Source: Canna indica (taxonomy: Eukaryota > Streptophyta > Magnoliopsida > Zingiberales > Cannaceae). From it: a stretch of DNA of 64,000 nt. The translations under genes were made by a program, and so were the position numbers. Positions within the stretch are counted from its first letter, which is position 1, and each line of letters starts with the position of its first letter. Under the pieces are notes generated by a model. That model was given only the letters and a program-made list of their open reading frames with translations, searched no databases and was not told the DNA's origin. Location: positions 8,728,501 through 8,792,500 of the forward strand of contig CP136892.1 in assembly GCA_034359265.1 (NCBI GenBank). The letters are read 5' to 3'. Of this stretch, positions 1 through 11,499 are shown piece by piece.

Positions 1-1810
1 GTTTTGGGTCAACTTCAAAATAGACTTGGATCTTGGAAAAGTCAGTTTCTCTCCCAGGCTGGTAGAGTGGTTTTGATTAATTCAGTTTTGAATTCAATTC
101 CACTCCATTCTTTGGTTGTTTCTTGGTTCTCCACTAAACAGATAAATAAATTTGAATGCCTTATTAGAGAGTTTCTTTGGTCATCTTCTGGTGAAAGAAA
201 AGGGATGCATCACATTAGTTCGAAAATAGTCACTCAACCAAAGATCCTTGGAGGTTTAGGGATTCATGACCTTCAGACTAAAAGCTTAGCTCTCAAAGCT
301 AAGCGTGTGTCTTTCTATCTAAATAAATCAATGTCCCCATGGACTCAGCTGGTTTCTATTAAATACAAGAATCCTATATTTTTATTTAACTCTGTTTCTA
401 AGAGCTGTTGGAGCTGGCGCCTATTTAAGCATACTTTTTCAATGCTTCTTCCTGGTTATCTCAGGCTGATTAATTCTGGAATGAATTCTTCTTTGCTTAT
501 GGATAATTGGTTGCTAGATTTGCCTCTTGGTATTAAGCCTACCTTTTTCAATATGAATTTGATTGATGATTCTTGCTCTGTGGATGTTCTAATTGTTGCG
601 CAAAGTGGAATTTGGATAAATGTAATGAATTCTTTGGGTCAGTGCTGGTGGAATCCATTAAAATGATTGAGTTGCCGATAAACCATAATGATGATAAATA
701 TATTTGGAAAGGGTTCATGGGGGGTAGTGTTACCACCAAATTTGCCTACAACTTTCTTAGAAGCCATGTGCCTTCAACCGAGTCAATTGTAGCTCATTGG
801 AACAAAATTTGGAAAATTAGAACTGCTCCTAAAGTTAAGCTCTTTTGCTAGAAATTGTTCCATGGTAGATTACCAACCAAACTTAGATTAGTTAATATAG
901 GTTTGCAGATTGATGTATCCTGCCCTTTCTGTTGTGCTGCTCCTGAAACCATTCAACATTTATTTTCAGCTTGTCCTTTTACTCTTAGCATTTGGAGCAT
1001 TCTTCATGAAAAAATTGATATTGACCTCATTCCCCGCCAAATCTGGAATCCTGGTTAATTCTTGGTTTTTTCTTATTAATTCCAATTTCATTTTTGCTTT
1101 CCGACAAGCTCTGTTGGCTAGTGGATGTTGGCACACCTGACAAGCTAGAAATTTATTGGTACATGAGGTCAGCCAGCCTAACCCCATAACCCTGGTGACC
1201 CAAATTATTTCGTTTACTGAAGCCTACTTCGGTAAACCTAATCCTAAGGGCAGCTTATCAACATATTATATCCCTATTAAATGGGTTCCACCATCACCTG
1301 GTATTTTTAAAATAAATTATGATGCTTCTTTTTTAAATATGCAGGAGGAATTGGATTTATCGTTCGGTCTTCTAATGGACTCTGTATCTCGGCTGTTAGT
1401 TCCTACTTGGAGGGCAGTTCTGCCCTGTTCTTCGAGGCCTTATCAATCAAACATTGTCTTCTGTTCGCTCTGAAACAAGGTCTTCCAAATTTTCAAATCG
1501 AGACGGACTCGAAGATTCTCGTAGATACCCTGAATCGCAAATTAAATATTTCGTGGCAGATCAATTCTATTATAGCAGATATCTTTTATCTTGCCGATCA
1601 AAGTAATTTACTTAATTTTCTATTTTGCTATCGAGAAGGGAACAAAGCTGCACATTGGGCAGCATCTCAGGCACATCGTCATCTTGAGGTTATGATTTGG
1701 TCCTCTATCAGACCTCCCGAATTGGAGGATATTTTGTATTCTGACATTGCTGACCCCGGTACTACCCGAAGTTTAATAATATAGTTTGTTTGTTTTCAGC
1801 AATTTTTTTT
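1..1810 (+). pseudogene. 3' part of a decayed LINE (RT C-terminus, zinc-binding region, RNase H)
   Basis: This is the 3' end of ORF2 of a plant non-LTR retrotransposon, entering from the left edge of the window. The first frame (4-666) reads like the region after the RT fingers/palm in plant LINEs (start NRLGSWKSQFLSQAGRVVLI). A second frame (about 573-1058) carries the zf-RVT-like segment, with CPFCCAAPETIQHLFSAC near 920-975. The last frames (1300-1784) give an RNase H domain with INYDAS, the FEALSIK glutamate and the IETDSK aspartate. The usual late GNKxAD aspartate reads as histidine (GNKAAHWAA). At least three frame changes and an in-frame stop at 849 break the reading, so it is dead. 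It ends near a T-rich run at about 1801-1811. LINE identity is secure; the family within plant L1-type elements is not determined. Confidence 0.85.
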
Positions 1811-1819
1811 TTGACATTG

Positions 1820-1935
1820 TTTACTAATACAATCTAACTCATACAATAATAAATGAGTTTAGATACATTTTCGGTGTTTTGTATCTAAACAACTGAATCC
1901 ATTTCGTGTTTTGTATCTAAACAACTCAATCTATT
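1820..1935. repeat. short direct repeat with inverted copy
   Basis: A segment of about 33 bases containing GTGTTTTGTATCTAAACAAC occurs twice in tandem (about 1873-1935). A preceding GAGTTTAGATACA is its partial inverted copy. It may be the edge of a small MITE, but no target duplication was found. Confidence 0.4.
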
Positions 1936-1949
1936 TGGATTATAAAAAA

Positions 1950-2690
1950 TATTTTATAATTTATTAAAATTGTTTAAATGATTTAAACAATCTTATTCTG
2001 TGATATATATACATTCATTTTTACTAATTCGAGTTGTGAATTTCATTTCATTCAGTCATTTTTTTTTAATTTTTAATGATTTTATGATGAAATTTCAAGC
2101 TTAAATGACATATTTAAACAATTTTAAATGAATTTGAAATTATTTAAATTATTTAAATAATTTTATTCTAAGACTTGCACATACTTATTTTCACTGATCA
2201 AAATTATAGATATCATTTCATTCAGTAAATCAGAATTTCTATAATTTTTTGACGATTTTATGATGTATTTTCAAGTTTAAATTCTATAATTTTATGATGT
2301 ATTTTCAAGCTTGTGAAATTATTTAAATGATTTAAACAATTTTGTTATGGGACTTGTATTCATTCATTTAATTTCATTGGTCGAAGTTGTGGACCACATT
2401 TCATTCAATAAATTAAATTATCTATGATTTCTTGATGATTTTATGATGTATTTTCAAGCTTAAATGATCTAAAACTATTTAAATATAATTGAAGTTGTTT
2501 AAATGATTCAAATAATTTTGTTTTGAGGCTTGTACACACTCATTTTTATTGATCCAAGTTGTGTACTTCATTTCATTCAATAAATTAGAATTTCTATAAT
2601 TTTTATATTTTTATGATGCATTTCCAAACTTAAATGACACATTTAAATAATTTCAGTGAAATTATTTAAATGGTTTAACAGGTGGTACGT
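1950..2690. repeat. satellite-like tandem array, about four monomers of 170-183 bp
   Basis: The landmark CATTTCATTCA recurs at 2044, 2214, 2397 and 2569, giving periods of 170, 183 and 172 bases. Each unit also carries a GATTTTATGATG-like block, a TTCAAGCTTAAAT-like block and TTTAAATGATTTAAA-like palindromes. The copies are diverged. The unit length resembles plant satellite monomers, but the array is short and lies beside ordinary transposon debris. Confidence 0.7.
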
Positions 2691-3251
2691 GAAACGAGTT
2701 TAAATGATCTGTTACAACAAGTGTTAACGCGGTTAATGAGGCGTCAACCCCATTATGAGGGGTATTGTTGGAATATTTTGAATTTCATTCGATTTTAGAA
2801 AATAATTATTTTTGAGAATAAGAATATGAATTCTGATTTGGGGAAATCATTCAATATAATTTGGTAATTTTTTAAAAGATATATGATTAATTTGCATATA
2901 TATTATCAAGTTCAAATATTTTAAATAATTTATTTATAGCTTAGTTGCTAGTGTTTGTTTATTTTGCTTATAGATCTTAGGTTCAAATCTCAACACTAAT
3001 TTTTTGTGTGCATTATTTACTTTTTTTCTGTAATGGTTGAATATAAAGTTATTTAAAAAAAAAAACTCAAAATCCTTATCTATTAATTTTTAACTTAAGT
3101 CCAAAATTTTCTCCATTAATTTTTATGCTACATCCAAAATTTTCTTCGTTAAATTTTTACCTCTAAAGCTCTAATGTTAAGTTCATTCATAATATATCTT
3201 TATATGCTTTCATTCATACTCATATTATTAAGTTGTGTGAACCTTTGTAGA
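2691..3251. other. AT-rich intergenic sequence with a SINE-like tRNA-derived trace
   Basis: No coding sequence is seen. At about 2936-3000 there is an A-box-like TAGCTTAGTTGCTAGTG followed by a B-box-like GGTTCAAATCTC, as in tRNA-derived SINEs. It is too decayed to assign ends or family. Confidence 0.35.
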
Positions 3252-3577
3252 TGTTGTAAGTCGAATGACCACACTAGAGAGGGGTGAATAGTATATTTAC
3301 TAATAACTTAACCTAATTTCGATTTTAATCAATTCTTGATTACTTAGGCAATAGTTCAATTCAACTAGATGAATGCGAAAGAAAGTAAGTAATTCAAGTA
3401 ATCAAAACTCAAAATAAGAAAGACAAACAATAAGATTTATAGTGGTTCGGCCATAATGCATACTCCACTATCTAAGAACCCCCAATTAGAATTTCACACA
3501 TAATCCATTAGATATAGAGTTATTTACAATGAATACTTTACACCGGAGAATCTCTGCTCTCACACCGAAGACACTTC
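3252..3577 (-). mobile_element. older Sirevirus-type LTR, left piece (split by a nested element)
   Basis: The sequence begins TGTTGTAAGTCGAATGACCA and continues with the same ordered blocks as the younger LTRs next to it (CACTAGAGAGGGGTGAATAG, TTTATAGTGGTTCGGCC, ACTCCACTATCTAAG). It breaks off at 3577, where the inner retrotransposon begins with its ACTTC duplication, and resumes at 10540. It lies in the same minus orientation as the inner element. No matching internal domain was found, so it is either a solo LTR or the remnant of a larger element. Confidence 0.75.
3573..3577 (+). repeat. target-site duplication, left copy (ACTTC)
   Basis: ACTTC directly precedes the terminal TG of the left LTR and matches 10540-10544 exactly. 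This is the 5-bp duplication expected for Ty1/copia integration. Confidence 0.85.
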
Positions 3578-5009
3578 TGTTGTATGAAATGGCTACACTA
3601 GAAGGGGGTGAATAGTGTGTTTACTAATTTTTTTGCCTAAATCCGACTTTAATCATTTTCTTAAGTTACTTAGGCAATTTACGATTGAATGATTAATGCG
3701 GAAGTGATAAATAATAAAGCAATTAATACAACCAATAAATCAAGGCAAACACAATGATTTATAGTGGTTCGGTTTTAATGCCTACTCCACTACCTAAGCA
3801 CCCCGCTTAAGATATCCAAACTTAGTTTACTAGATTAAATCGTTTCCCTTACAAAGAGGACTTTGACCCATAGAGTCTCACTCTCAACCTAAGACATTTT
3901 CACACTCGGAAGTCTTCACCTTCTTACCGAGAGCACTCTTCCACCTCAACCTAAGGACAACTCAACTAATCCTAGTAAACTAAGTTTACACAAGTGGCTT
4001 TACACCTTCTACACCAAGGTAATCCCCTAATTTCAAGACCTACACTCTAGGTCTTACACAAACTCAAATCCAATAAGTAAATACGTTCAAATAACAATAA
4101 AGATTACAATGAAAAGAGCTAAAGAATAAAACCAAGAATCAATGCTCTTTTCCAAGCCTTCAATCCTCCAACTCGCTAAGTTATTGAGCTTGAATTGAAG
4201 CCGAGTTGAGGAGAAAACTAGGCGCTTGAGAAAATATTGACGGAAGAACAAAGCGCAACAATCGATCTTAAGAAGGATTAAATATCTCATTGTTAATGCT
4301 CAATTAAGTCTCCGACTAACGTTAAAAAAGTTAGGTGATGGGTATTTATAGCCCTTTAACAGAACGATAACTCAACGGGCGGAAAACTAGTCATTTTCGC
4401 CGTTCGGTCGCTTGCCGATCGATCGTTGGTCGACCGACTGATCGATCGCCCACGATTGCTACTTTAATCATGTTGTTCTTCGACCGAATGAGTCGCGAGT
4501 TCAGTGATCCGCAATTTGATCGACTGATCGGTCGATCGACGCACGCACTGCCAGATTTTGGCCTAGGTCGGTTGACCGCCTGGTCGATCGAAGTAGTCAC
4601 TGCCAATTTTTGGCGATGTTCGGTCGACCGAATTGGCTACTGCCAATTTTTAACATCATTCGGTCAACCGAACCTAGGCTGAACTTGATTTTTTCAGCCT
4701 TCTTCTTGCGCGCTTCGTTTCCGACTTTCAACTTTCAACGTGCGTCAACTTGGAGAGATTTCCATGTGTTCTTTAGACTCGTCCAAGACGTCTTTGGTGC
4801 ACACATCGATCTTCGAGAGATTTCCACGACGAACCCGAACGCGACAATCAATGTCCTTCCGATTTTCCGATTTCTCCTATATTTTCGATCGAAGACATCG
4901 AGTGTTAATCGATATGGAACTTGAAAATATTTGTTAGTGAAATATTAGTTCCATATTTGTTATCATCAAAATCGAGATTAAGACCAAGGTAGAAAATCTT
5001 AGGCCAATA
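3578..5009 (-). repeat. 3' LTR of the gag-only Sirevirus element
   Basis: On the plus strand it runs from TGTTGTATGAAATGGCTACA to TTAGGCCAATA. The terminal CA has become TA. At 1,432 bp it is about 290 bp longer than its partner because it keeps a palindrome-rich block (about 4415-4705) that is missing from the other LTR. Colinear matches run from 3590 to 4414 and from 4706 to 5009. Confidence 0.85.
4415..4705. repeat. palindrome-rich block inside one LTR
   Basis: The block has many copies of the self-complementary motif CGGTCGACCG and variants (GATCGATCG, CGGTCAACCGA), together with three copies of a TACTGCCAATTTTTG-like phrase. It is present in the 3' LTR and absent from the 5' LTR. A single related motif (CGGTCGACC) occurs in the older LTR near 11155. 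Confidence 0.7.
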
Positions 5010-5022
5010 ATCTCCCCCTTTT

Positions 5023-7900
5023 TGATGATGACAAACATTCTTAAGAAAATATATCATTTAAGCACAAAGAATATCAACTAAGTGATTTCTCCCCCTATCA
5101 ACATGCATATCTATATAATAGAACTCCCCCTATCTATATGCATGATTTTCCTATATTTTCTTCCTTTTACCTATATTTTTCTCCCTCTTTTGACATCCAT
5201 CAAAAAGGGCTAGAAAAGACAATTAAAATCAAGGTTGAGACTAGAAAATATTTTTCATGAAAGCCAAAGTCAAGCAAGTCAAGGGATGAAAACATTATAT
5301 CAATTTTGAGACTAATCAATACAGGATATCAAGGAATGATAGATAGAATCCAAAACTAAGAATCATGTATGTACTCAAGTATGGATATTTTCGTGAATAT
5401 CATTTTTTTTTCATGACATTTTTAAATTTCATTCAAACTTTCAAAATACCAAGATATGGTCATTTAAAGCATGCATATCAAGTTTGAGGTGAAACTAATG
5501 TCATTTGATCAAAATGTGAACTTAGCACAATTTCATTCAAAGTAAGCATGAAAGCATGAAAATGGCTAAGTATTAAATGTTGCTATCTACTCATGTATTC
5601 TTAAATTTAGGTACCTAGATATCTAACATGAGTGAATCTAAGTATATGAGTCAAGTTTGGGCTGAAAATGAGATTTCTAAGTCACTTTATTTGACTTAGG
5701 TCAAAGTATACTTCGAGTTTTAAAAAATTAAACTTTTAAATTCATATAAAATCGTATTCTTGATGGAGATTTTTGAAACTTTAACTGGACAAACTAAATT
5801 TTTCAATAAATCTACAGGTTCAAGAATCAGTCAAAAATCAGTTTCCTATAAATTCATAAAATTCCTAAAAGCACAGGGGTATTTTCATAAATTTTAGGTA
5901 TATATTTTTTCCAAAAGTTATCAATTTTGCTTCAAACTTTCCAGACATCGCTGAATGATCATTTAAGATGTGTGTGTCAAGTTTGAGCTCAAAATGAATT
6001 TTCTATGTTCATTATTCATCTTATGTTGATTTCGATGAAAAAATCGATATTAATTTTTAGTTTTCATTCAAGGTATCAAAATAATTCCTAGAAATGATTT
6101 TACTCAAGCAATGGTGTGAATGATATTTGACATTGAATCAAAATAATATACATGAGTTTTCATTTGAAGTTTTTGATGAGAAATCAAAGTATTGGAAAAG
6201 TGAGTATTTCAAGTAAGTGATACTTTGAGTTTTCGAAATTCAACTTCAAAATTTCATTATAAATCAGATTCTTGATGGAAATTTTTGAAATTTTTACACA
6301 ACATACTAGATTTTTCAATGAAAGTGCACCTTCAATAATCATCTCAAAATTAGTTTTCTATATTTTTCTAAAATTCATTGAGTAAACTATTTTAAAACTG
6401 AAATTTTAATGACATTTTCGTAATTTTTAGTAATTTTTCAAAACATGTTCAATTTTCATTCAAGCTTTTATGACACCATAAAATAATCATGTAAAGAGTG
6501 TATGTCAAGTTTGAAATGAAAATTATGTCGTTAAGTTAAGATATCAACCTAGCGCGGTTTCATTCAAAACTAAACTAGTTATCATGAAACTTGGTAAGTG
6601 TCAATCTTATCAATTACTCATGATTTTTCAAACTTAAACCTATGGACACCTAACATGAGTAAATCTAAACATGTTCCTCAAATATGGATTAAAAATGAGA
6701 CATCTAAATCAATTTATTGACTTGGGTCAACTTGGTTCAAAAGAGGTTATCATGAAATGACCTCTATGTCATTTTATTCATATCCATATGAATTTCTCAT
6801 TGTAAGTGGATGGAAACATGTCATACATATTCCTAAACATGTTTATGAAATTTGGACTTAAAATGAAATGACCAAGTCGATTTATTGACTTGGGTCAAAC
6901 TTTTCAAGCTTAAGTCCCCTAATGTGAACTAGTCATCATTTTGCTCAATTTGTTATGAACTTTCAATTTTAAGCACATGACAACTAATCATTAACACACC
7001 TAAACATGTTCATCCAATTTCTAACTTAAAATAAAGTCTCTAAAAAAAATTTCAACCTAGTTCAATTTCATAAATATCATGATATCATGAAATGAGCTAA
7101 GTTATCAAGATTTTTTCTACTCGTGAAAATTCAAATATTTATCATGCATAATCAATCATGAGCATAGAGAAATCATTTAAGTATAGGTATTCAAATATTA
7201 TACTAATATTTTTACAAAATTAAACTCATACCTAATTCCTGAAATTTTTTCCAAACTTTTCATTTTCTTTTCCATTTTCTTTTAAATAGTATAACACTAT
7301 AGTCTTCCTTTAACATTCACAACTTGCAAGTAGATTTTATTAGTAGAAAATGAAACCAAAGCTACATGCAAACGATCAAACTAAATAACGAAGGTGAAAA
7401 TAAAAATCTTCATTTGAGAATTTCAACCTAAGCTAGATATTGAAATATTCGTTTTAAGTAACATCGTCATGAAACCAAAACGAATCGAGAGATCTCAAAA
7501 TATGAAATTTTGAAGCATAAGATCTCCAACCCTTCCTATTGGTTGAAAACCGAAAGGCCACAATGAGGCTGCAATTTAAAATCGCAAGGTCGCATGAGCC
7601 CATTACAGGCTACACAAGTCTTTGAAGAGACCAGAAAATCAAAAATCAAAATCATTTTTATTTTTAAAAGACTATTGTCAAGAGCGAGAAAAGCTCAACC
7701 GAATTATGCATAGTATCAAAAACTTCAACTCAAGTAGATCAATGATGATTAGAAGATGATACCAAAGTATTTGATGCCAACTTTACCATAGGTATCTAGT
7801 CTAGGTGAAGGCTTTGAAGTTGCAACCATATAAGGATCCTTCCTTCAACTTATTGGTCAATTTCAATTCTTTAATCTCTTTTACCCTTGTGTGGTAGCTC
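5023..7900 (-). repeat. noncoding interior of the element, built from degenerate internal repeats
   Basis: No coding sequence is visible in 2.9 kb. Phrases recur at long spacing. A block with CATTCAAACTTTC...ATATCAAGTTTGAGGTGAAA near 5430 returns near 5930 and 6450. A block with ACATGAGTAAATCTAA, then a TTTATTGACTTGGGTCAA-like motif, occurs near 5625, 6650 and 6860. This is where pol would lie in a complete Sirevirus. Confidence 0.6.
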
Positions 7901-7931
7901 CCCCTATAATAGAGGAAGAAAACTTTGGTAC

Positions 7932-9331
7932 CTAAATTCCTTTGGGTCCTAGGGGATTAGTGGGCTTAGGTACCCAAAGTATTTTCACAACACTTGAGTT
8001 CATTTTAAAAGCACAATCATAGATGGTGTGCCCATAAACACCACAACAAAAGCAATGTCCATTAATTTTTTTTTTGTTTTTGCTATGGACATGAGATTTA
8101 TTATTTGAATGCTTGACATTTGAACTAAAATGAGCATGAACATTCTTGAGAGAAACATTCATCTTCTTATGATCACGAGGTCTAAAGGTAGAGTACTTAA
8201 CATGATAAACATGAGATGCATGAGTATTATCAAAAGTGTTATTTCTCCTTTTTGGATTCTTAGGTAGAAACTTTTGTAAATTCATTTATTTTTTTACTCA
8301 ATACTAAAACCTCATTTTTCAAGTCATTCATGAATTTATATAAAATATGCATTTGAGATTTTAACATAAGATTTTCCTTATTAAGTTTTGAGTTTTTATT
8401 TTTCAAAATTTCATTCTCAATTTTGAAACCATTTTTCAAGTTTTCGTTTTCAAGCTTTAAATCCTTAAGCTCAAGTTTCAATTTATCATGACAAGGATCA
8501 AATGAGCTAGATTTTAATTTCTCATTTTCTAATTCTAGAGCATGCATATCTGAACTAAGTCTAGAATTCTCATTTTTAATCATTTTATTTTCCTTATCCT
8601 TTTTCAAGAGCAGAGCATACATGTGTTTATACTCATCCATCAATTCATCAAAATCATGAGAGCTAGATGAGTTAATACTATCATTATTATTAACATGACT
8701 AGAAGGAGAGGAATGTACCTCATTATTATCATTAATGAGGTATTCTTTTGAGATGACTTCATAGTCATGGCAAGATGATGCTTCACTTGAGTGGAATGAG
8801 GATGTGGAAGCATTCGACCTCTTCTTTGTCTTGTTCTTCATAGTAGGGCAGTTCTTCTTCACATGCCCTTTTTCTTTGCAAACATGATAAATCACCTTCA
8901 TTTTCTGATTTTTAGTACTCCTATGACTAGAGGCACTATAGGCTTCAAAAACCATATTAGTATTGAGTGGATGACAATTATCATTACTCCCCTCATCAAA
9001 CGTATTGAACTCTTCGGTTTTTGCATAATTATAAAGCATGTTTAAGGTAGCCCAAATATCGAATGTGGAAGTACAATGCATGATTTTTTCAAAGATATTA
9101 TTTTCCAAGGAACAAAATATGCAATTTGTAACTTTAGCATTTAGTTCAAACATATCAATTTATTCTTGGGTCCATGCATTTATGTCTTCCTTAGGTTCAA
9201 TGTTTTTAATTTTACCATGTAAAAACACATAAACCTTGAGTCTTTAAGAATGTATACATCCTAGACTTCCAAAGATCAAAGTTGAACTCATCAAACCTAG
9301 GAGGTGAAGACGCTACCAACTATAGTGCCAT
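7932..9331 (-). pseudogene. Sirevirus gag remnant with two CCHC zinc-knuckle regions
   Basis: The likely start is the ATG at 9331-9329, followed by the copia gag opening (PPRFDEFNFDLWKSRMYTFL). An in-frame stop lies three codons in, and more breaks occur before about 9170. The longest frame (9153-8260) has the copia gag segment FELNAKVTNCIFCSLENNIF, a first zinc knuckle whose leading cysteine is lost (YHVCKEKGHVKKNC), a Ser/Asn-rich stretch and a long coiled coil. A frameshift near 8270 leads to the next frame (8285-7932) with an intact CFCCGVYGHTIYDC knuckle and the WVPKPTNPLGPKG end. Gag would form the particle shell and bind RNA. This copy cannot make one continuous protein. Confidence 0.8.
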
Positions 9332-9381
9332 TTTCGGATCGAGACTAGATGTAGACGAGATGGTGAAATCTCAAACTACAA

Positions 9382-9396
9382 CCTGCTCTGATACAA
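9382..9396 (-). promoter_or_regulatory. primer binding site of the Sirevirus element
   Basis: On the minus strand this reads TTGTATCAGAGCAGG, two bases inside the 5' LTR. It matches the initiator-methionine tRNA type PBS apart from the second base. Confidence 0.75.
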
Positions 9397-9398
9397 AT

Positions 9399-10539
9399 TG
9401 TTGTATGGCTACACTAGAGGGAGGGTGAATAGTGTGTTTACTAATCTTTTAGCATAAATCTAATTTTAATCGTTTTCTTAAGATACTTAGGCAATTTACA
9501 ATTGAATGATTAAATGCAGAAACGATAAATAATAAAGCATTAATACAACCAATAAATCAAGGCAAACACAATAATTTATAGTGGTTCGGCCCCAATGCCT
9601 ACTCCACTACTTAAGCACTCCGTTTAAAATTTCCAAACTTAGTTTACTTCATTAAATCATTTCTCTTACAAATGAGACTTTGACCCGAAGAGTCCCACTC
9701 TCAACCTAAGACATTTCCACACCCGAAAGTCTCAACATTCTTATCGAGAGCACTCTTCCACCTCAACCTAAGGGACAACTCAACTAATCCTAGTAAACTA
9801 AGTTTACACAAGTGACTTTACACCTTCTACACCAAGGTAATCACCTAATTTCAAGACCTACACCCTAGGTCTTACGTACACAAACTCAAATCCAATAAGT
9901 AAACACGTTCAAATAACAATAAAGATTAGAATGAAAAGAGCTAAAGAATAAAACCAAGAATCAATGCTCTTTTCCAAGCCTTCAAGCCTCCAACTCGCCA
10001 AGTTGTTGAGCTTGAATTGAAGCCGAGTTGAGGAGAAAACTGGGCGCTTGAGAAAATGTTGACGGAAGAACAAAGCGCAACAATCGATCTTAAGAAGGCT
10101 CAAACTCATTGTTAATGCTCAATTAAGTCTCCGAGTAATGTAAAAAGTGTTAGGTGATGGGTATTTATAGCCCTTTAATAGAACGACAACTCAACGGGCA
10201 AAAGACTAGCCGTTTTCGCCGTTCGGTCGCTTGCCGGTGCCGCTTCATTTCCGTGTTTCGGCTTTCAACATGCGTCAACTTGGAGAGGTTTCCACGTGTT
10301 CTTTAAACTCGTCCAAGATGTCTTTGGTGCACACGTCGATCTTCGAGAGATTTCCACGACGAATCCGAACGCGACGATCAATGTCCTTCCGATTTTACGA
10401 TTTCTCCTATATTTCCGATCGAAGACATCGAGCGCTAATCAATATGGAACATGAAAATATTTCTCAATGAAACATTAGTTCCATGTTTGTTATCATCGAA
10501 ATCGAGATTAAGACCAATGTAGAAAACCTTAGACCAACA
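9399..10539 (-). repeat. 5' LTR of the gag-only Sirevirus element
   Basis: On the plus strand it runs from TGTTGTATGGCTACACTAGA to CTTAGACCAACA, with intact TG/CA ends, 1,141 bp. It is followed directly by the ACTTC duplication. It matches the 3' LTR along its length except for the missing palindrome-rich block, joined at about 10216. Confidence 0.85.
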
Positions 10540-11499
10540 ACTTCTATGCCCAAAAGTCTCCGCCTTCACACAAAGAGCACTCTCTCACCTCGCTATTTCC
10601 TAATGACACTCTAATCCTAGATTACAGGCACACATGTGGACTTATGCCTCTACACCAAGGCTATCACTAAACCCTTTGAAACTTGAGTGTTCCCTAAATA
10701 ATACAAAGAAGACTTATCCCTCAACTCTAGAGGATGCCTCAACTACTATTGTAAAGCTTAACACTCAAGAACAAAGTAAACAAGGTGCATCACCTACACC
10801 TTCAAACAAAGAATGTAACTTAATGAAAACTAACTATAAAATGCATGTAAATGGAGCAAATAATAAAACAATACAACACTTAGCTCCAAACAGCGAATCC
10901 TAACTCCTCTTGATGACTTGAAGCTAAATCGAATCAAGCTTGAAGGCAATCTCGAGAAAGACAAGGTAGAAGACTAGGGTTTCAACAAGATGACTCAATT
11001 AAGGTTTAGAAGGATCAAATGATGGCTCACTACATTCAATAACATCACATGAAGGCTTAAGAGGGGTTTAAATATGCATAACAAGTAATAAGGCTTGGAT
11101 ACCACCGAACTCAACGGCTCAAAATCGAGCCGTTGGGGCCGCTGGTCGCTAGTCGGTCGACCAAACATTCAGCTGAAATCTGCACAAAATGCAATTTCAA
11201 CAATGTCTGATCACCGATTCAGGTTTCGGGTTACGAGTTTGGTTTTTAAGGGTTTTGCACTATAATAGAGGATTTATATATTCATTCTAGACATTCTAAA
11301 CCTAAACTCTATATTCTTGAAGAATCCGAGTGTCGACGAGCGTCCTTACGATTTCTCTAATTTTTAAATTTTTTCGATCGTGGACGTCGCGCGCTAACCG
11401 ACTTGGAATCTGAAGATATTTTTTCATGAAACTATTATTTATATATTTGTTATCATCAAAATCGAGATTAAGACCTAGATTGTAAATCTTAGGCCAACG
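10540..11499 (-). mobile_element. older Sirevirus-type LTR, right piece
   Basis: This continues the LTR broken at 3577. It begins with the ACTTC duplication (10540-10544), then AAAGTCTCCGCCTTCACACA. It ends with the LTR terminal phrase ATCGAGATTAAGACCTAGAT...AGGCCAAC near 11498. The expected terminal A is changed. The flanks GTAGA (3247-3251) and GTATG (11499-11503) share only their first three bases, so the outer target duplication is uncertain. Confidence 0.7.

Larger units (their letters stand above)
3578..10539 (-). mobile_element. gag-only Sirevirus-type (Ty1/copia) retrotransposon, non-autonomous
   Basis: This is a complete element read on the minus strand: 5' LTR at 9399-10539, PBS at about 9382-9396, gag remnant at 7932-9331, a noncoding interior of about 2.9 kb, a polypurine tract at about 5011-5022, and the 3' LTR at 3578-5009. 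The PBS reads TTGTATCAGAGCAGG, close to the initiator-Met type TGGTATCAGAGC used by Sireviruses. The PPT reads AAAAAGGGGGAGA and follows the typical TTGTCATCATCA sequence. Identical 5-bp flanks (ACTTC) prove a single insertion. The gag ends in the WVPK...NPLGPK junction usual for the lineage, yet protease, integrase, RT and RNase H are all missing. Mobilisation would need enzymes from a related autonomous element. The lineage call is from established family features; no search was run. Confidence 0.85.

Noticed and set aside
1950..2690. CRISPR-like array from regular repeats
   Set aside because: The repeats are 170-183 bp diverged monomers with no spacers, in plant nuclear DNA; this is a satellite-like tandem array.
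4087..4290. Small frame repeated almost identically at 9909-10109
   Set aside because: The similarity is that of the two LTRs carrying it; it is not a conserved peptide gene.
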